Shown here: piece after piece, positions 61,559 through 64,000 of the stretch
How the letters are laid out: each line of letters starts with the position of its first letter
Numbering within the stretch: the stretch's first letter is position 1
The notes under the pieces: model-generated
Seen by the model: the letters and a program-made list of their open reading frames with translations, nothing else
What the model was told of the DNA's origin: nothing
The model's database searches: none
Assembly: GCA_021199335.1 (NCBI GenBank)
Contig: JAJQIG010000046.1
Location: 1 to 64,000, forward strand
Length of the DNA: 64,000 nt
From: Oscillospiraceae bacterium
GTDB lineage: Bacteria > Bacillota > Clostridia > Oscillospirales > Ruminococcaceae
Reading direction: 5' to 3'
Position numbers and translations under genes: made by a program

Positions 61559-62956
61559 ATGGCTAAGATTAAAGTTACGGAAACTGTCCTTCGTGATGCG
61601 CACCAATCTCTTATCGCAACACGTATGCCTATTGAGGATATGCTTCCTATTCTTCCTAAAATGGATAAGGTCGGATTTTATTCAGCTGAGGTTTGGGGCG
61701 GCGCAACGTTCGATTCATGCCTTCGCTTCCTCAATGAAGATCCGTGGGAAAGACTTCGTACAATAAGAAAGGAAATGCCGAACACAAAGCTTCAGATGCT
61801 TTTCAGAGGTCAAAATATGCTCGGATATCGTCATTATGCCGATGATGTTCTTGAATATTTTGTTCAGAAGTCTGTTGCAAACGGCATTGATATTATCAGA
61901 ATTTTTGATGCGCTTAATGATATAAGAAATCTTAAGACGGCTATTGCTGCCGCAAAGAAAGAGGGCGCTCACGCTCAGGTTGCGATTTCATTCACACTCG
62001 GCGAGGTGTTTACGGACGAATATTATGCCGAATACGCTAAGCAGTGTGAGGCAGAGGGCGCCGATTCCATATGCATTAAGGACATGGCTGCGCTTCTTAC
62101 ACCATACCGTACGGCTGAGCTTGTCAAGACAATCAAAGCCGCTGTAAAAATCCCTGTACAGCTCCATACGCATTACACATCCGGTCTTGCTTCAATGTGT
62201 CTGCTCAAGGGCGTTGAAAACGGACTTGATATGATTGATACAAGTATGTCGCCCCTTGCCCTCGGTACATCACATGCTCCTACAGAGTCTATGGTTGCGG
62301 CTTTCCAAGGAACCGAGTATGATACAGGGCTTGACCTTGTTCTTCTTAATGAAATCAGAGATTACTTTATGACGCTCCGTGAGAAGTATATCGCAAGTGG
62401 ACTTCTTGACCCCAAGATGCTCGCTACAGATACAAACGCACTTATGTATCAGGTCCCCGGCGGAATGCTTTCCAACCTTCTTTCACAGCTTAAACAAGCA
62501 GGCAAGGAGGATCAGTTCGTTGAGGTTCTTAAGGAAGTTCCGAATGTTCGTAAGGATTCGGGTATGCCTCCTCTTGTAACCCCGACATCGCAGATTGTTG
62601 GTACTCAGGCTGTGTTCAATATCATCAATGGTGAGAGATACAAGACCGTTACAAAAGAATTTAAGGGCCTTGTCAAGGGCGAATACGGTAAAACTCCCGT
62701 TCCTATTTCAAAGGAATTCCAGGATAAGATTCTTAAGGGAGAGGAACCCATTACCTGCCGCCCTGCCGACCTCATCGAACCCGAGCTTGATAAGCTCCGC
62801 GAAGAGTGCGCCGAATGGATTGAACAGGATGAGGATGTACTTAGCTACGCAATGTTCCCGAAGGTTGCTCCTAAATTCTTTGAGAATAGGAGAAACGCAA
62901 AGTACGGAATTGATGGTAAGCATTCCGATGCCGAAACACAGGTTCACCCCGTTTGA
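61559..62956 (+). CDS. pyruvate/oxaloacetate carboxyltransferase (5S/OadA-type)
   Basis: 465 residues. TIM-barrel start VTETVLRDAHQSLIATRM, FRGQNMLGYRHYADDV, ICIKDMAALLTPY (carbamylated lysine region) and metal-binding QLHTHYTSG identify the subunit that moves carboxyl between biotin and pyruvate/oxaloacetate. The biotin domain is separate, as in transcarboxylase 5S. No sodium-pump beta subunit is in the window, so either transcarboxylase or a soluble oxaloacetate decarboxylase core fits. Strong terminator follows. Confidence 0.93.
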   Translation: MAKIKVTETVLRDAHQSLIATRMPIEDMLPILPKMDKVGFYSAEVWGGATFDSCLRFLNEDPWERLRTIRKEMPNTKLQMLFRGQNMLGYRHYADDVLEYFVQKSVANGIDIIRIFDALNDIRNLKTAIAAAKKEGAHAQVAISFTLGEVFTDEYYAEYAKQCEAEGADSICIKDMAALLTPYRTAELVKTIKAAVKIPVQLHTHYTSGLASMCLLKGVENGLDMIDTSMSPLALGTSHAPTESMVAAFQGTEYDTGLDLVLLNEIRDYFMTLREKYIASGLLDPKMLATDTNALMYQVPGGMLSNLLSQLKQAGKEDQFVEVLKEVPNVRKDSGMPPLVTPTSQIVGTQAVFNIINGERYKTVTKEFKGLVKGEYGKTPVPISKEFQDKILKGEEPITCRPADLIEPELDKLREECAEWIEQDEDVLSYAMFPKVAPKFFENRRNAKYGIDGKHSDAETQVHPV

Positions 62957-62973
62957 TTGTTTTGATGTAATTT

Positions 62974-63001
62974 AAAAGAGCCGAAACATTCGGCTCTTTT
63001 T
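62974..63001 (+). terminator. terminator of the carboxyltransferase cluster
   Basis: A 12-bp perfect stem AAAAGAGCCGAA / TTCGGCTCTTTT with a 3-base loop and trailing T. Confidence 0.93.
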
Positions 63002-63035
63002 GTTATGCCGCTTTTTAGGGAAATCGAGAAAATGC

Positions 63036-63064
63036 TTGATTTTTTAATACTTAAATGTTATAAT
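63036..63064 (+). promoter_or_regulatory. yicC promoter
   Basis: TTGATT (63036-63041), 17 bases, TATAAT (63059-63064). Confidence 0.72.
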
Positions 63065-63111
63065 ATAATAATAGGTAGGTATGCTTATTAAAATGTGTTG
63101 GCGGTGATTGT

Positions 63112-63990
63112 ATGATTAGAAGTATGACGGGATTCGGAAGATGCCTTGAAACAGTCAATGGCAGAGATATTCTTGTGGAAATTAAATCCGTCAATCATAG
63201 ATATTATGAGTTTTCTTCACGCATCCCGAGAAGCTGCGGCTACCTCGATGAAAAGCTGAAGGGCTTTCTCCAAGGCAAGGTTTCAAGGGGAAAAATTGAA
63301 GCGAGTGTTACTATATATAATGCAGAGGTCGAGAATGAATCTATTGAGGTAAACAGAGCCATTGCAAAGGGATATATTGCCGCATTACGCTCCGCCAATG
63401 AGGAACTCGGCCTTACCGACGACCTTACCTTGTCAAGAATAATGCGCCTGCCTGATATATTTAATGTAAAAAAAGTCCAAGAGGACGAGGATGCCGTATG
63501 GAATGATGTCAAGGTTGTTGCTGATAAGGCGCTTGATAGGTTTGTTTCCATGCGTGAAGCAGAGGGCGCAAAAATGAGGGAGGATATCCTCTCCCGCCTT
63601 GACTACATAGCGGAGCTGGTTGGGAAAATTGAGGAGAAATCCCCCGAAACTACGGAGAAATATCGAAAAAAGCTCTATGACAGAATAAGTGATGTTCTTA
63701 ATGACAAAAATATCGATGAACAAAGAATTATTACGGAAGCAGCAATCTTTTCCGAGAAAATTGCGGTTGACGAGGAAACCGTTCGCTTGAAAAGTCACAT
63801 AAATCAATGCAGGGATATGCTTAGCTCCGATGAAGCTGTCGGCAGAAAAATGGATTTTCTTATCCAAGAATTTAACCGTGAGGCAAATACAATCGGTTCA
63901 AAGGCACAGGATGTTGAAATTACCAAAATTGTCGTTGACCTAAAATCGGAAATAGAAAAAATCAGGGAACAGGTTCAAAATATTGAGTAA
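63112..63990 (+). CDS. yicC: YicC-family endoribonuclease
   Basis: 292 residues, full length. The start MIRSMTGFGR, the SVNHRYYEF block and the C-terminus GRKMDFLIQEFNREANTIGSKAQD are hallmarks. Family members are involved in RNA turnover in stationary phase (YicC, YloC). In Firmicutes it usually precedes remA and gmk; the window ends 10 bases after its stop. Confidence 0.96.
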   Translation: MIRSMTGFGRCLETVNGRDILVEIKSVNHRYYEFSSRIPRSCGYLDEKLKGFLQGKVSRGKIEASVTIYNAEVENESIEVNRAIAKGYIAALRSANEELGLTDDLTLSRIMRLPDIFNVKKVQEDEDAVWNDVKVVADKALDRFVSMREAEGAKMREDILSRLDYIAELVGKIEEKSPETTEKYRKKLYDRISDVLNDKNIDEQRIITEAAIFSEKIAVDEETVRLKSHINQCRDMLSSDEAVGRKMDFLIQEFNREANTIGSKAQDVEITKIVVDLKSEIEKIREQVQNIE

Positions 63991-64000
63991 AGCAACAAGG

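Overview
The window looks like a chromosome segment of an anaerobic, Gram-positive gut or rumen bacterium of the class Clostridia, most likely a Ruminococcus-like member of the Oscillospiraceae. This is inferred from the genes and not from a database search. Support comes from sporulation-lineage genes (spoIIID, a GerW/YtfJ-type gene), anaerobic energy genes (pyruvate formate-lyase with its activase, biotin-dependent transcarboxylase-type subunits, a 2[4Fe-4S] ferredoxin), plant polysaccharide genes (a GH5 mannanase-like lipoprotein, a GH13 enzyme), strong GGAGG ribosome sites, and many TTGACA/TATAAT promoters with 17-base spacing. There are no insertion sequences, phage genes or CRISPR arrays. 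Almost all of it is chromosomal core with a few accessory cassettes.

Layout: 1-170 two tRNA genes (Arg, partial; Gly) on the minus strand. 0.5-6.6 kb: ECF sigma factor with membrane-bound partner, zinc-ribbon membrane protein, GH5 mannanase-like lipoprotein, deoC and a leucine-rich-repeat lipoprotein. 7-10.5 kb: a GH13 glycosidase with a C-terminal DUF1653-like domain, a DUF1540 miniprotein and the CCA-adding enzyme. 10.5-14.5 kb: a two-gene ABC exporter behind a leader peptide and terminator. 14.6-19.3 kb: str operon (rpsL, rpsG, fusA) and tuf. 19.4-19.6 kb: ferredoxin. 19.7-30.1 kb: a purine operon, purE-purC-purF-like-purF-purM-purN-methyltransferase-purO-AICAR formyltransferase-purD. 30.2-31.4 kb: spoIIID and a eukaryote-type hisA, both minus. 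31.5-36.5 kb: a self-contained operon of two dynamin-like GTPases flanking an M48-like protein with an altered zinc motif. 36.5-40.3 kb: DUF3783 protein, a Big2 surface protein with five novel-looking repeats, ychF and a small membrane protein. 40.4-44.5 kb: an McrBC-like pair with XRE and WYL regulators. 44.7-48.8 kb: small alarmone synthetase, S-adenosylhomocysteine hydrolase, aldo/keto reductase, AEC transporter. 49-53.8 kb: pflB-pflA and a MATE exporter. 53.9-59.6 kb: rpmB, then M50 protease, scpA, scpB, DUF2953, gerW-like, D,D-carboxypeptidase and an RsuA-family pseudouridine synthase. 59.7-63 kb: carboxyltransferase, biotin carrier and 5S-type subunits. 63.1-64 kb: yicC.

How the genes work together: the purine operon covers most of the steps from PRPP to IMP. 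Its last two steps are done by separate PurO-type and AICAR-formyltransferase proteins in place of bifunctional PurH. Its expression is probably set by a structured leader in front of purE. The ABC exporter leader resembles antibiotic-responsive ribosome-mediated attenuation. The most system-like undescribed candidate is the dynamin / M48-like / dynamin operon. The McrBC-WYL-XRE island is the second accessory candidate.
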